DNA of 64,000 nt from Paenibacillus silvestris (lineage in GTDB: Bacteria > Bacillota > Bacilli > Paenibacillales > NBRC-103111): contig NZ_WTUZ01000022.1 of NCBI RefSeq assembly GCF_009882985.1, positions 186,001-250,000 of the forward strand, given 5' to 3'. Position 1 is the stretch's first letter; each line of letters begins with the position of its first letter. The translations under genes and the position numbers were made by a program. Below are positions 41,437-50,405 of this stretch, one piece after another. Below the pieces are notes generated by a model. That model did no database searches. It had not been told where the DNA came from and saw nothing but the letters and a program-made list of their open reading frames with translations.

Positions 41437-41811
41437 ATGCCTGTTTATAAAATATTGCTGGCTGACGACGAGCTTGCGCTCCGCTTTCTGCTTACAGAAA
41501 CGTTATCAGATGAAGGGTATCAAATCACGGAAGTGGAAGACGGTCAGCAAGCCATTGAACAGCTTCAGAAGGAATCGTTTGATCTGGTTATTCTTGATTA
41601 TATGATGCCAGAACGTACGGGAGTTGAGGTATGCGAGTGGCTCCGTCAGAGCGATAGCGCAAACCGGGAGCTGCCTGTTATTCTTTTAACGGCTAAAGCC
41701 TTGGATAAAGATAAAGAGAAGGCCAAAGCGGCCGGCGTTACCACCTATATTGTCAAACCTTTCAGCCCGCTTCAACTACTAGATACAGTCGGACACTTAT
41801 TAGAGAGTTGA
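41437..41811 (+). CDS. Stand-alone CheY-like response regulator
   Basis: A 124-residue receiver domain only. Acidic pocket LLADDELALRFLL, phosphorylation Asp in LVILDYMMPERTG, conserved Thr/Lys in LLTAKA and YIVKPFSPLQLL. It has no output domain. It precedes by 51 bases the Hpt-REC-GGDEF-REC gene on the same strand, so both likely belong to one phosphorelay. Confidence 0.92.
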   Translation: MPVYKILLADDELALRFLLTETLSDEGYQITEVEDGQQAIEQLQKESFDLVILDYMMPERTGVEVCEWLRQSDSANRELPVILLTAKALDKDKEKAKAAGVTTYIVKPFSPLQLLDTVGHLLES

Positions 41812-41862
41812 TTCGATTTCAATAGAGATTAATTTTATTTGTAAAAAGGGTGATTGTCCTTC

Positions 41863-43614
41863 ATGAATCATACGAATCTAGAGCCACAGAGCTCCAGGTC
41901 AGAATCGGATAAAGATGCAAGGATTCTAAGACAAGGCAGAAAACTGTTCATTCGTGAGTTTGAGAAGCAGCTGAAGGAGCTGGATGCTCTGCTGAATTCC
42001 CTACGTGCTGTTCCGGCAGTCGAGGACTTGCATCGGTTCTATCGCATTATCCATACACTGAAGGGCAGTGCGCCGATTTTTGGATATGACAGAATTGGCA
42101 GGCTAGCGGAAGAGTTAGTGCGCCTATGGGAATGGACGCAAGCCATTGATCAGGGGCAGGAGCAGATCCTCGCATCGACGAACCCAGTTCAAGAACATGC
42201 AGAGCGCAGCTTCAAACTCCTTCGCGATCTCAATATGGAATACGATATCGGATTAACAGAGATCCAAATGGACGAGCAGAAGGATCCTACGGGAGGCTCG
42301 ATGCTTCGAACGTTGAAGAGTCGGTTGCTGCTTGTCGATGATGACGAAGTGCTGCGTTCGTATTTGACCCGGCGTCTTCAACTTGATGATTGTATTGTCG
42401 ATGAGGCCTCCGATGTGGAGTCCGCTATTAAACTACTGCGTACGCACACCTACGATCTCGTGACGCTTGATCTCATGATGCATCCGCAATCGGGGTACGA
42501 GCTGTTCGAATTTCTCAAAGAAGATCCAACGTTGAAATGGCTGCCTCTCATTGTGTTGTCAGGACGCAACGATTTGAACGATAAAGTTCGTTGCTTCCAT
42601 CTGGGAGCTGATGATTATGTGACCAAGCCTTTTCAGTATGAAGAATTAGCCGCTAGGATCTATGGTTTGCTCAAAAGGACGAAAAATTTCGAGCAGCTGG
42701 CCTTCCGTGATCCGCTTACCGGCGTGTTTAATCGGCGATATTTCGATCTTCAGATTGGCATGGAGCTGCAGCGGATTGAACGGTATCCGGCGCCGATATC
42801 GCTTGTTTTTATCGATATTGATTATTTCAAAAGAGTCAATGATACGTATGGCCACCACGTGGGAGATTTGGTGCTGCAAGGCTTGGCACATCTTCTGCAA
42901 ACCAATTTGCGCTCAACGGATTTACTGGCTCGTTTTGGCGGGGAAGAGTTCGTGATTGCCCTGCCGAATACCTCCTTGGAGCAAGCTCATTCAACGATGC
43001 AGAACATCCTGCATATCATTAGATCTAATCCAGTAGCTCAATATGAGGGTAAACCTTTCTCTATCACGTTCTCCGCAGGAGTTGCCGAGTGGCAGCAAGG
43101 GTTATCCGTGGAGGAGTGGCTTGCTAAAGCGGATGAAGCGATGTATCAAGCCAAACAGCAAGGCCGGAACCGCGTATTATGCGCCTCAGCAGAGAAAGAA
43201 ACCGATCCAAGCAAATCGGCAGCGCTGCCTCTGCCCGAGAAGAGAAATTTGCTAATCGTTGACGATGATCCGATCTTAAGAGCGATACTAACTTCTCATT
43301 TGGAGCATTTGCCAATTGTCATTACACATGCTTCCGATGGTGAAGAGGCGCTTAGCTTGCTGCAGGAAAAAAGCTATCATGCGTGCATTCTGGATGGCAT
43401 GATGCCTAGATTGGACGGGTTTTCCTTGTTGGATCAGATTAAGAAGGATGAGCGGTCGGCGAATGCCAACATGAAGGTACTTATGCTTTCAGGCAAGAAA
43501 AAGGAAGATGATATGCTCAAAGGCTATCAGATGGGCGCTGATGACTATATGACGAAGCCTTTCTCACTCGTTGAACTGGAAGTACGTGTGAAGAAACTCA
43601 TGAACTTTATCTAA
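41863..43614 (+). CDS. Hpt-REC-GGDEF-REC multidomain signalling protein
   Basis: A 583-residue cytoplasmic protein. Domain order: histidine phosphotransfer domain (about 20-115; RIIHTLKGSAPIFGYD, His64), receiver 1 (about 155-275; LLLVDDDEVLRSYL, Asp in LVTLDLMMHPQ, KPFQYEEL), diguanylate cyclase GGDEF domain (about 285-445; DPLTGVFNRRYFDLQ, active site RFGGEEFVIALP), receiver 2 (about 463-583; LLIVDDDPILRAIL, LDGMMPRLDG, MTKPFSLVELEV). The intact GGEEF suggests cyclic di-GMP synthesis controlled by phosphorylation. The ATG has GGGTGAT about nine bases upstream. The Hpt may exchange phosphate with the CheY-like protein encoded just before. Confidence 0.92.
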   Translation: MNHTNLEPQSSRSESDKDARILRQGRKLFIREFEKQLKELDALLNSLRAVPAVEDLHRFYRIIHTLKGSAPIFGYDRIGRLAEELVRLWEWTQAIDQGQEQILASTNPVQEHAERSFKLLRDLNMEYDIGLTEIQMDEQKDPTGGSMLRTLKSRLLLVDDDEVLRSYLTRRLQLDDCIVDEASDVESAIKLLRTHTYDLVTLDLMMHPQSGYELFEFLKEDPTLKWLPLIVLSGRNDLNDKVRCFHLGADDYVTKPFQYEELAARIYGLLKRTKNFEQLAFRDPLTGVFNRRYFDLQIGMELQRIERYPAPISLVFIDIDYFKRVNDTYGHHVGDLVLQGLAHLLQTNLRSTDLLARFGGEEFVIALPNTSLEQAHSTMQNILHIIRSNPVAQYEGKPFSITFSAGVAEWQQGLSVEEWLAKADEAMYQAKQQGRNRVLCASAEKETDPSKSAALPLPEKRNLLIVDDDPILRAILTSHLEHLPIVITHASDGEEALSLLQEKSYHACILDGMMPRLDGFSLLDQIKKDERSANANMKVLMLSGKKKEDDMLKGYQMGADDYMTKPFSLVELEVRVKKLMNFI

Positions 43615-43617
43615 GGT

Positions 43618-43646
43618 AAGGGAGCTGGGCTTATGTCCGCTCTCTT
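43618..43646 (+). terminator. Weak terminator-like hairpin after the GGDEF gene
   Basis: AGGGAGCTGG and CCGCTCTCT can pair with a bulge, followed by a short TTTT. It begins within five bases of the stop codon. Confidence 0.4.
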
Positions 43647-43757
43647 TTGCTGTTTCTTACCATTTTCGCATAAAAAAGAGGCAACACATTTTGCGACACC
43701 CCTACTTTCTGGTAGAGTAAGGGTAGAGGACAGTCAGTTAGAAAGGAGCGTGATTCC

Positions 43758-44213
43758 ATGTCGGAGAAAGAAACGCTTGTACGTTTTGGCATCTCTATGC
43801 CGCAGTCATTAATTGAGCAATATGATCGGCTTATTGCCGTCCAGGGCTATAGCAACCGCTCGGAAGCGATCCGGGATCTCACACGCAAAGCGCTGTTAAC
43901 TTCCAGCAGCATGCAGTTGGACGAAACAGTAGCAGGCACCATTGTGATGGTATACGACCATGATATTAGCGATCTGCCCATGACATTGATGGAACTGCAG
44001 CATGAATACCACCATGCCATTATTTCAACGATGCATATTCATTTAAATCATCATCAGTGCTTGGAAATCGTAGTTGTTAGGGGCAAGGTACAGAAGCTGA
44101 GAGAACTGCAGCAGCGGATTCAAGTACTCAGAGGTGTCGGATATGCCGAGTTATCGGTGACTCATGTGGATGAGCATGGATCCTCACACGAGCATTCGCA
44201 TGTTCATGCGTAG
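43758..44213 (+). CDS. nikR: NikR-type nickel-responsive regulator
   Basis: A 151-residue protein with an N-terminal ribbon-helix-helix (VRFGISMPQSLIEQYDRLIA, YSNRSEAIRDLTRKALL) and a C-terminal ACT-like metal domain containing the nickel ligands (YHHAIISTMHIHLNHHQCLE). The His-rich tail (SSHEHSHVHA) may add metal binding. Ribosome site AAAGGAG before the ATG. NikR proteins repress nickel import when nickel is abundant; a plausible target here is the Ni/Co permease at 28821, although it is 15 kb away. Confidence 0.9.
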   Translation: MSEKETLVRFGISMPQSLIEQYDRLIAVQGYSNRSEAIRDLTRKALLTSSSMQLDETVAGTIVMVYDHDISDLPMTLMELQHEYHHAIISTMHIHLNHHQCLEIVVVRGKVQKLRELQQRIQVLRGVGYAELSVTHVDEHGSSHEHSHVHA

Positions 44214-44263
44214 AATTCGAAGTTGTGCTCTTTTTTTGTTAAAATTAGGCATGGAGGTGCGAG

Positions 44264-44668
44264 ATGTCTGATAAAAAATATTTTAGCTTGGAAGAAGCGA
44301 ATGAAATGCTTCCGTTTGTTGATCAGGAATTAAAGAAAATGCAAATTCTGAAGCGAGCTTTTGAGGAGAAATACACAGAGCTTCGCAGGAAGAAAAATGA
44401 GTTGGCTGAGAAACCCGGCGCGGAAAAGGATCCATTTTTTATGCAGGAAGCAGAACTTGAATTTATGCAAATCGAAGCACGCGGGCTGATTCAGCATTTT
44501 CAGCAAACGGGCATCGAGCTTAAATATATAGAAACAGGTCTTGTGGATTTTCCGTCTATGTTCGGGGGGCAGGAAGTTTTGCTTTGTTGGAAACAGGGAG
44601 AGGACAAGATCCGTTATTACCACGGCAAAGAAGATGGTTTTGCCGGACGTAGACCTATAATGGATTAG
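44264..44668 (+). CDS. DUF2203 family protein
   Basis: A 134-residue acidic cytoplasmic protein. The N terminus (KYFSLEEANEMLPFVDQELK), a central helical region and the C-terminal VDFPSMFGGQEVLLCWKQGE and KIRYYHGKEDGFAGRRPI are those of DUF2203. The function is unknown. It starts 12 bases upstream of the CopC-CopD gene, which suggests co-transcription with it. Confidence 0.82.
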   Translation: MSDKKYFSLEEANEMLPFVDQELKKMQILKRAFEEKYTELRRKKNELAEKPGAEKDPFFMQEAELEFMQIEARGLIQHFQQTGIELKYIETGLVDFPSMFGGQEVLLCWKQGEDKIRYYHGKEDGFAGRRPIMD

Positions 44669-44680
44669 AGGGACTTATCT

Positions 44681-46339
44681 ATGTATAAACAGAAACAACA
44701 TGTTCGTCAGCGGTTTTGGTTCTTGCCTGCTGTTTTTTTGTGTATATTATCTATGATGCTCTTAAGCTCATTCGTCGTCGCCCCGCAAGCTGCCTATGCG
44801 CATGCATCCCTAGTACAGGCAATTCCGGAATCAGGCGCTAAGCTGGAAAGCTCTCCGCCTCAGATTGCCATTACCTTCAATGAACCCTTAGATGCTGGGC
44901 TCTTTTATATCAAGGTGTTTAATCATGACGGCGACGAAATGACCAGTAATAAAGCTTATTTGAACAAAGAGCAAACAGGCGTGCTCCTTGATCTGCCTAA
45001 GCTGAACGAGGGCGTTTATTTAATTAGCTATCATGTCATTTCAGCTGACGGCCACCCTGTTGGCGGAAGCTATCCTCTGACGATCGGAAATCCGCCGCAA
45101 GAAGATACACTGGATCTTCCATCAGCCCATGCTAATCACGAGCACGGCTCAGGTCCGCTGACGACGAAGGTTCTCCTTCAGTATGCGTCTCGCGGTCTGT
45201 GGTATCTGATGGTGCTCGCGTTGACCGGATGGGTCATATGGTTAAGGATGCTAGGTGCAGATGGCGGCAAAGAAACAAGAAAAACCTTATCTTCATGGAC
45301 GCTGAATTTGCAGCGTGCTCAACTCGTTGCACTCCTGCTGCTAATATTTACTCATATCGAGGATTTATTAGGCGGCGGCGGTGTGGAAGAAATTGCGAAG
45401 CTTTTTAGTGCAACGAATATCGGGATATCCTGGCTGATTCTGCTCGCTTTATCCTTCCTTGGGTTCGTTCTTATCGGCCGATGGGCATGGTTAGACTGGA
45501 TATGGCCATTAGGCTTGCTGGCGGCCAAAAGCTTTAGCGGTCATGCAGCATCCTTTTCACCTGTTTGGGCGACGATCGGGCTCGATTGGATTCATTTGGT
45601 GGGCGCAGCCATGTGGGTGGGCGGCTTAGTGCTTCTCTACGCGAAGTGGCGTCAGAAGAATAGTGACATTGCCACGTACATGCGACAATTTTCGAATATG
45701 GCTCTGATTTCCATCGTCGTGCTCGCGATATCCGGGTCTTTATCTGTTTTGTTATTCCTACCGAATTTGCATTATTTGCTATACGCGGGATGGGGAATCT
45801 TGCTGCTAGTGAAAGTTGGCGCAGTGATTCTTGTCGTGCTTACGGCAATTGTTATTCGTCTCATGATGCGCAAGAAGAAAGCAGTTCAGTCCTTCCTCTG
45901 GGTAAGGGTCGATCTTACCTTAATGGTGATCATTGTGCTGCTGGTGGGCATCATTACCTATGTAGCGCCAATTCCAGCCAACGAGCCGCTGCAGTGGCAT
46001 CAAATGGGAGATAAGGTCCATGTATCCGCGGATATTACACCCAAAATCCAAGGGACCAACTCCTTCACGGCCAAAGTATTCCTTCCTGAAAATTCAGGGA
46101 AACCGAAGCAGGTGCTGATGATTCTACATTATGTGGATGACAAAGAGATCGCTCCGATCACGGTGCCGATAACGGCATACGAGGATAAGGTGGATGAGGA
46201 GTCCTACGGCTTTGCCAAGTTCAGCTATCGAGCGGAGGGGGCTTTCCTTCCATTCAGAGGGAACTGGGAACTGGAAATGCGTGTGATGGATTCAGAAGAT
46301 AATGAAACGGTTTATAAGAAAGAATTCATCGTCTACTAA
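44681..46339 (+). CDS. CopC-CopD fusion protein (YcnJ-like copper uptake)
   Basis: A 552-residue membrane protein. A signal segment ends ...AYA, exposing HASLVQAIPESGAKL: the N-terminal His of a CopC copper-binding domain (residues about 40-140, with the second site in SADGHPVGGSYPL). About eight membrane helices of CopD follow (about 165-415), with VHLVGAAMWVGGLVLL typical of CopD. The C-terminal 110 residues form an extracellular YtkA/FixH-like beta domain (SFTAKVFLPENSGKPKQ). B. subtilis YcnJ, a copper importer, has the same arrangement. YcnI-like protein is encoded at 26449 rather than alongside. Confidence 0.9.
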   Translation: MYKQKQHVRQRFWFLPAVFLCILSMMLLSSFVVAPQAAYAHASLVQAIPESGAKLESSPPQIAITFNEPLDAGLFYIKVFNHDGDEMTSNKAYLNKEQTGVLLDLPKLNEGVYLISYHVISADGHPVGGSYPLTIGNPPQEDTLDLPSAHANHEHGSGPLTTKVLLQYASRGLWYLMVLALTGWVIWLRMLGADGGKETRKTLSSWTLNLQRAQLVALLLLIFTHIEDLLGGGGVEEIAKLFSATNIGISWLILLALSFLGFVLIGRWAWLDWIWPLGLLAAKSFSGHAASFSPVWATIGLDWIHLVGAAMWVGGLVLLYAKWRQKNSDIATYMRQFSNMALISIVVLAISGSLSVLLFLPNLHYLLYAGWGILLLVKVGAVILVVLTAIVIRLMMRKKKAVQSFLWVRVDLTLMVIIVLLVGIITYVAPIPANEPLQWHQMGDKVHVSADITPKIQGTNSFTAKVFLPENSGKPKQVLMILHYVDDKEIAPITVPITAYEDKVDEESYGFAKFSYRAEGAFLPFRGNWELEMRVMDSEDNETVYKKEFIVY

Positions 46340-46365
46340 CACATTGACCGAAAGCAGGTGCCGTC

Positions 46366-46551
46366 ATGGCTTGGATTAATATGCTCGAAAGAGAACAATT
46401 GTCTGTTAAATTGGATGACAAGGATGAGGTGGCCTTGCTGGAGATCAACGACGGGGGAATATCACCTAATTATGTGACGGTTCGCCTGAACGAAAATGAG
46501 ATTGATGAACTGATTGAAGTGTTGCAGCGCGTCAAACGAGCTATTCAATAG
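46366..46551 (+). CDS. Small hypothetical protein, 61 residues
   Basis: A 61-residue acidic protein starting 26 bases after the CopC-CopD stop, with GCAGGTG upstream of its ATG. The sequence (VKLDDKDEVALLEINDGG, then NENEIDELIEVLQRVKRAIQ) suggests a small beta hairpin followed by an amphipathic helix. No known family. It is probably the last gene of the DUF2203-CopCD unit, since a terminator follows. Confidence 0.6.
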   Translation: MAWINMLEREQLSVKLDDKDEVALLEINDGGISPNYVTVRLNENEIDELIEVLQRVKRAIQ

Positions 46552-46573
46552 ACTGTTTAATATACGAAGTAAC

Positions 46574-46627
46574 AAAAGAAAGAAGCTCTCCCTCGGTCAT
46601 TTGATGACTTCTGGGATAGCTTCTTTT
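46574..46627 (+). terminator. Rho-independent terminator (same repeated type as after phnD)
   Basis: AAAGAAGCTCTCCC pairs with GGGATAGCTTCTTT (one mismatch) and is followed by TTTTTCT. Its loop (TCGGTCATTTGATGACTTCT) closely resembles the plus-strand sequence in the hairpin at 32806-32862. Confidence 0.8.
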
Positions 46628-46692
46628 TCTGCGCGGTCAAATGATAGGCTTTCCAGTCCATCTAGCCACTCTTGAAACTCAATCTCTTCTTG

Positions 46693-47646
46693 TTAAAATA
46701 AGCTCCAGTCAAACTCCTGCGAAAGTTTCCCCAGGAGGTGAACACCGGCGGTGCTGTTGCCTTTGCGGTTTAGGGCAGGGCTGACAAGACCGATGCCGTA
46801 TCGTCCAGGCACCATCGTTAGAATACTGCCGGACACGCCGCTCTTGGCGGGAAGCCCTACGTTCATGGCGAACTCGCCTGAGGCATTATACATCCCGCAG
46901 GTGAACATGAACGTCTTCGCGATCTGCACGAATCGCCGCGGAATCAGTCGCTGATTGCGAATTGGATCGACGCCGTTGTGGGCGAGAACCAGCGCCATTC
47001 TGGCCAGATCTGTGCAGTTCACTTGAATCGAACAATGGTTGAAATAGACCTGCAGGACGTCGTCAACTTCGCGGTCCAGAACGCCGTTATGTTTCAGGAA
47101 GTAGGCAAGCGAACGATTTCGGTGAGCGGTATCCGACTCCGATTTGAATACATCCTGATTAATATCCAGGGCAGGATTATCTGCAAGCTCGCGAAAAAAT
47201 TGTAGAATTCGCTGCGTTTGTTCATCAGGTGTGTTACCTGCAATCAAGGACGAGATGGCGATCGCTCCCGCATTGATAAGCGGGTTAAAAGGGATACCTG
47301 GCTCTACCAGCTCAAGCTTCAGCATCGAGTTGAAATCGTCTCCCGTCGGCTCCATGCCTACCTTGGAGAACACCATTTCTTCGCCGTTATCCATTAGAGC
47401 TAGAATGAGCGTGAAAACCTTGGAGATGCTTTGCAGCGTAAAATGATAGTCGGTATCACCGGCGGCAACTGTATTCCCCTCAGCATCCATGATGCAGATA
47501 CCCAATATATCAGCTGGAGCATTCGCAAGTTCAGGAATGTAGGAAGCAACGTGGCCATCTTCGGTATGGACTTTGCTAGCTCTAACCCACTCCGACAAAT
47601 GGTCGTTAAGCTGCTTCCAAGTTGTTGTATGCTCGTCCAAGTTCAT
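46693..47646 (-). CDS. glsA: Glutaminase
   Basis: A 317-residue serine-dependent beta-lactamase-fold glutaminase that hydrolyses glutamine to glutamate and ammonia. Landmarks: GHVASYIPELANAP, FTLQSISKVFTLILAL (catalytic SxxK), GVEPTGDDFN-like segment (here MEPTGDDFNSMLKLE), NAGAIAISSLIAG, SLAYFLKHNGVL, KSGVSGSILTMVPGRYGIG. AAGGAA lies upstream of the ATG. It begins 25 bases downstream of the aldo/keto reductase stop codon and probably forms an operon with it. Confidence 0.95.
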   Translation of the reverse strand: MNLDEHTTTWKQLNDHLSEWVRASKVHTEDGHVASYIPELANAPADILGICIMDAEGNTVAAGDTDYHFTLQSISKVFTLILALMDNGEEMVFSKVGMEPTGDDFNSMLKLELVEPGIPFNPLINAGAIAISSLIAGNTPDEQTQRILQFFRELADNPALDINQDVFKSESDTAHRNRSLAYFLKHNGVLDREVDDVLQVYFNHCSIQVNCTDLARMALVLAHNGVDPIRNQRLIPRRFVQIAKTFMFTCGMYNASGEFAMNVGLPAKSGVSGSILTMVPGRYGIGLVSPALNRKGNSTAGVHLLGKLSQEFDWSLF

Positions 47647-47670
47647 CTAGATGTGATTCCTTCCTATTGC

Positions 47671-48591
47671 TTAGGCTTTCCAAGCTTGTGGGTGGTTGTC
47701 GCTGATAAGATCCGTAGCACTTGCGTTAGCAATCACTTGCTCAGGGTTTTTGCAGCCTGGAATAACGCTTGTTACAGCATCATGTTTTAAGCACCATGCG
47801 AGCGCCCATTTAGCCATATCCATGCCTTCTGGGACTTCTTCTTTTTGAATGCGCTGCACGTCTTCCAGCTTTTGTCTTACGCTCTCAGCATCATGGCGAT
47901 GACGGACATCGGTATCGCTAAATACCGCACCAGGCTTATACTTGCCGCTTAGATAGCCGCTTGCTAAAGGAACCCGTGCTAATACGCCTAGATCCTGACT
48001 CACGCAGGAAGGGAATACAAGCTCTTCTGGTGCACGATCCAAACGATTATAGACAACTTGAATCGCTTTGGAATTTACTTTCGTAGAGGCTTCGGTTTGA
48101 TGGATGTTGGCGTTGCTTCCGATGGAAGTTCCCAGATGTCTGATCTTTCCTGCCTGTACTTGTTTATCTAAGGTTGTCCAGAGGTCATCGTTGTCGAATA
48201 CGCTATCTGGTCCGGAGTGGAATTGGTACAAATCTATGTAATCCGTTTGCAAAGCTTTGAGCGAAGCATCCAACTGCTTGATGACGCTCTCTGAGTTAAA
48301 TTCATCGGTTCGGGTAAATAAATCATGGAAATGGTGGCCGAATTTCGTTGCTACAACCCAATTCTCGCGATTGCGTCTAGATAAATAATTACCTATGAAT
48401 GATTCAGAAAGATGGTCACCATAGCATTCCGCGGTATCTATTAGGTTAATGCCAAGATCAGCGGCTTGATCCAAAATAGCATCGGCTTCAGCTTGTGTGT
48501 ACGTAAGTCCCCATTCTCCTCCGAATTGCCAGGTTCCAACACCAACGATAGAAACTTTTAAGTCTGTTTTCCCAAGTCTGCGATATTTCAT
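47671..48591 (-). CDS. Aldo/keto reductase
   Basis: A 306-residue NAD(P)H-dependent oxidoreductase beginning MKYRRLGKTDLKVSIVGVGT. Active-site tetrad residues are visible in NLIDTAECYGDHLSE (Asp, Tyr), VATKFG (Lys) and LYQFHSGPD (His); the cofactor-binding C-terminal motif is SVIPGCKNPEQVIANASA. AAAGGAGAG lies eight bases before the ATG at 48591; a GTG nine bases earlier is less well placed. Substrate unknown. It precedes glsA in the same orientation. Confidence 0.92.
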   Translation of the reverse strand: MKYRRLGKTDLKVSIVGVGTWQFGGEWGLTYTQAEADAILDQAADLGINLIDTAECYGDHLSESFIGNYLSRRNRENWVVATKFGHHFHDLFTRTDEFNSESVIKQLDASLKALQTDYIDLYQFHSGPDSVFDNDDLWTTLDKQVQAGKIRHLGTSIGSNANIHQTEASTKVNSKAIQVVYNRLDRAPEELVFPSCVSQDLGVLARVPLASGYLSGKYKPGAVFSDTDVRHRHDAESVRQKLEDVQRIQKEEVPEGMDMAKWALAWCLKHDAVTSVIPGCKNPEQVIANASATDLISDNHPQAWKA

Positions 48592-48675
48592 GGTAATCAC
48601 TCTCCTTTTATAGTATCCAACCTCATTAAACGCTATTGATGGATTGATGTCAAAAGAAATGCAGGAAACAGTTAC

Positions 48676-48711
48676 ATAAAAAGCTCCCAGCCTTCCGAAG
48701 AAGGAGGGAGC
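48676..48711 (-). terminator. Rho-independent terminator after the 14-TM exporter
   Basis: On the minus strand GCTCCC...CTTC closes a TTCG tetraloop with GAAG...GGGAGC and is followed by TTTTT. Confidence 0.85.
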
Positions 48712-48723
48712 ATGAATGTTCGA

Positions 48724-50373
48724 TTAAGCGAGTCCGGCGGAAAGGTCTTTTTCAGTCTCCTTGCTTGACTTTTTCGATTTATTTACTTTAATGTTGCCGA
48801 TAAACAGTGTAAGAACAGCCCCGAGTAATACGAATACCAACCCGATAACGAATACTTGATGTAAGGAAGATACAAGGGCATTTTTCAAAATAGGAAGCAT
48901 GTGCTCTACAAATTCTTTCGGCATTTTCGCCATCGTTTCAGGACTTAGCAGAGATGAATACAAGCCTTGCGGATTCGAGTGAATCATATCTGTCATCTGG
49001 TTGGATAACTGGCTTGCTTCTGCCGGCAGCTGTTTAACAACAGGTGTTAAATCTTGCTCGAGCAGAACCGATGATTTATGGTTCATAATTGCGCCTAGGA
49101 TCGTCATACCAAACGTACCACCGATTTGACGGAAGAATTGGCTGGAAGACGTAACGACACCAAGCTCAGATTTCGGGAAACTTTCTTGTAAGGCGAGGGT
49201 CAGAATCGGCATAACAAGACCCATACCAAGACCCAGAATCAGCATAAAAGCAGAGGCTGTCAGCTTTGTGGTGTCTACGCCCATCGTGCTAAGGAAATAG
49301 AAACCAACGGCCATGATAATCATACCGGTTAACATTTGTTTACGCACACCGATTTTATGAATAAACTGACCAGATACTATGCTTGCAGCAATCATCGTAA
49401 GCATAAGAGGCATCATTACAGTACCGGACGCGGAAGCGCTGATCCCAACGATGCCTTGCATGAAGAGAGGTACGAACATAATAGCACCGAACATACCAAC
49501 AGCCATAAGGAACCCTACACCGTTAATAGTTGTAAAAGTTCTATTTTTGAACAAACGAACAGGAAGAATTGGTTCTTGCGCTTTGCTTTCAATAATGACG
49601 AAGGATACCAAAGATACAATGGCTACTGCAAATAGACCAATGATTTGCCAAGATAACCAAGCATAATCCTTACCGCCGAATGTCAATGCTAGAAGCAAGG
49701 AAACAACACCGAGAACCATGGTGGCAATGCCCGGGATGTCGAATTTCACTTTACCGACTGCTTTATGCTTCGGCAATGCAATTGCGATTAAGACAACAGC
49801 CAGGATACCAACGGGAAGGTTGATGTAGAAAACCCAGCGCCAATCTAAAGCGTCAACGATCCAACCACCGATTTGGGGGCCGACAACAGAAGATAGACCG
49901 AAAATCGCACCGAATACACCTTGCCATTTGGCACGTTGTTTACCTGTAAACAAATCCCCGATAATAATCATGGCCATCGGCATCATAATACCGCCGCCTA
50001 GACCTTGCAAGCCGCGGAACAAGATGAGCTCAGTGATGTTCTGGGCCATACCACAAAGCGCAGAGGCGCCGATGAAAATAATAAGACCCGTTACATAAAT
50101 AACGCGGCGACCCATTAAGTCAGCAAGCTTACCGGCGATTGGAACAATGACGGTTGAAGTCAGCATGTAAGCTGTTGTCAGCCAAGCCATTAGTGCAAGA
50201 CCGCCTAGTTCACCAACGATACGTGGCATGGCCGTCCCGACAATCGTACCGTCGAGAGCACCGAATAGCATGGCAATAATAAGTCCTGTCAGCAGGAGGC
50301 CGCGATTTTTGAGCGGTGGCGCTGCTGACTCGGAAAGGTTGTCGTCAGAAATCGTTTTTTGTATAGTTTCCAC
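48724..50373 (-). CDS. DHA2-family (EmrB/QacA, 14-TM) drug exporter of the MFS
   Basis: A 549-residue major facilitator protein with about 14 hydrophobic helices. Motif A is GKLADLMGRRVIYVTGL, motif C ILFRGLQGLGGG and GPQIGGWIVDALDWRWVFYINLPVG, and motif D1 ALDGTIVGTAMPRI is typical of DHA2. A large loop near residues 450-495 is unusual only in length. It lies 32 bases downstream of a marR-family gene, its likely repressor. The substrate is not predictable. Confidence 0.93.
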   Translation of the reverse strand: METIQKTISDDNLSESAAPPLKNRGLLLTGLIIAMLFGALDGTIVGTAMPRIVGELGGLALMAWLTTAYMLTSTVIVPIAGKLADLMGRRVIYVTGLIIFIGASALCGMAQNITELILFRGLQGLGGGIMMPMAMIIIGDLFTGKQRAKWQGVFGAIFGLSSVVGPQIGGWIVDALDWRWVFYINLPVGILAVVLIAIALPKHKAVGKVKFDIPGIATMVLGVVSLLLALTFGGKDYAWLSWQIIGLFAVAIVSLVSFVIIESKAQEPILPVRLFKNRTFTTINGVGFLMAVGMFGAIMFVPLFMQGIVGISASASGTVMMPLMLTMIAASIVSGQFIHKIGVRKQMLTGMIIMAVGFYFLSTMGVDTTKLTASAFMLILGLGMGLVMPILTLALQESFPKSELGVVTSSSQFFRQIGGTFGMTILGAIMNHKSSVLLEQDLTPVVKQLPAEASQLSNQMTDMIHSNPQGLYSSLLSPETMAKMPKEFVEHMLPILKNALVSSLHQVFVIGLVFVLLGAVLTLFIGNIKVNKSKKSSKETEKDLSAGLA

Positions 50374-50405
50374 TACAGTTCACTCCTTTTAAATAATAAT
50401 GAATT

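Noticed and set aside
43700..43727. Imperfect inverted repeat before nikR as a NikR operator
   Set aside because: The arms pair poorly and do not match the GTATGA-N16-TCATAC type, so I do not call it a site.
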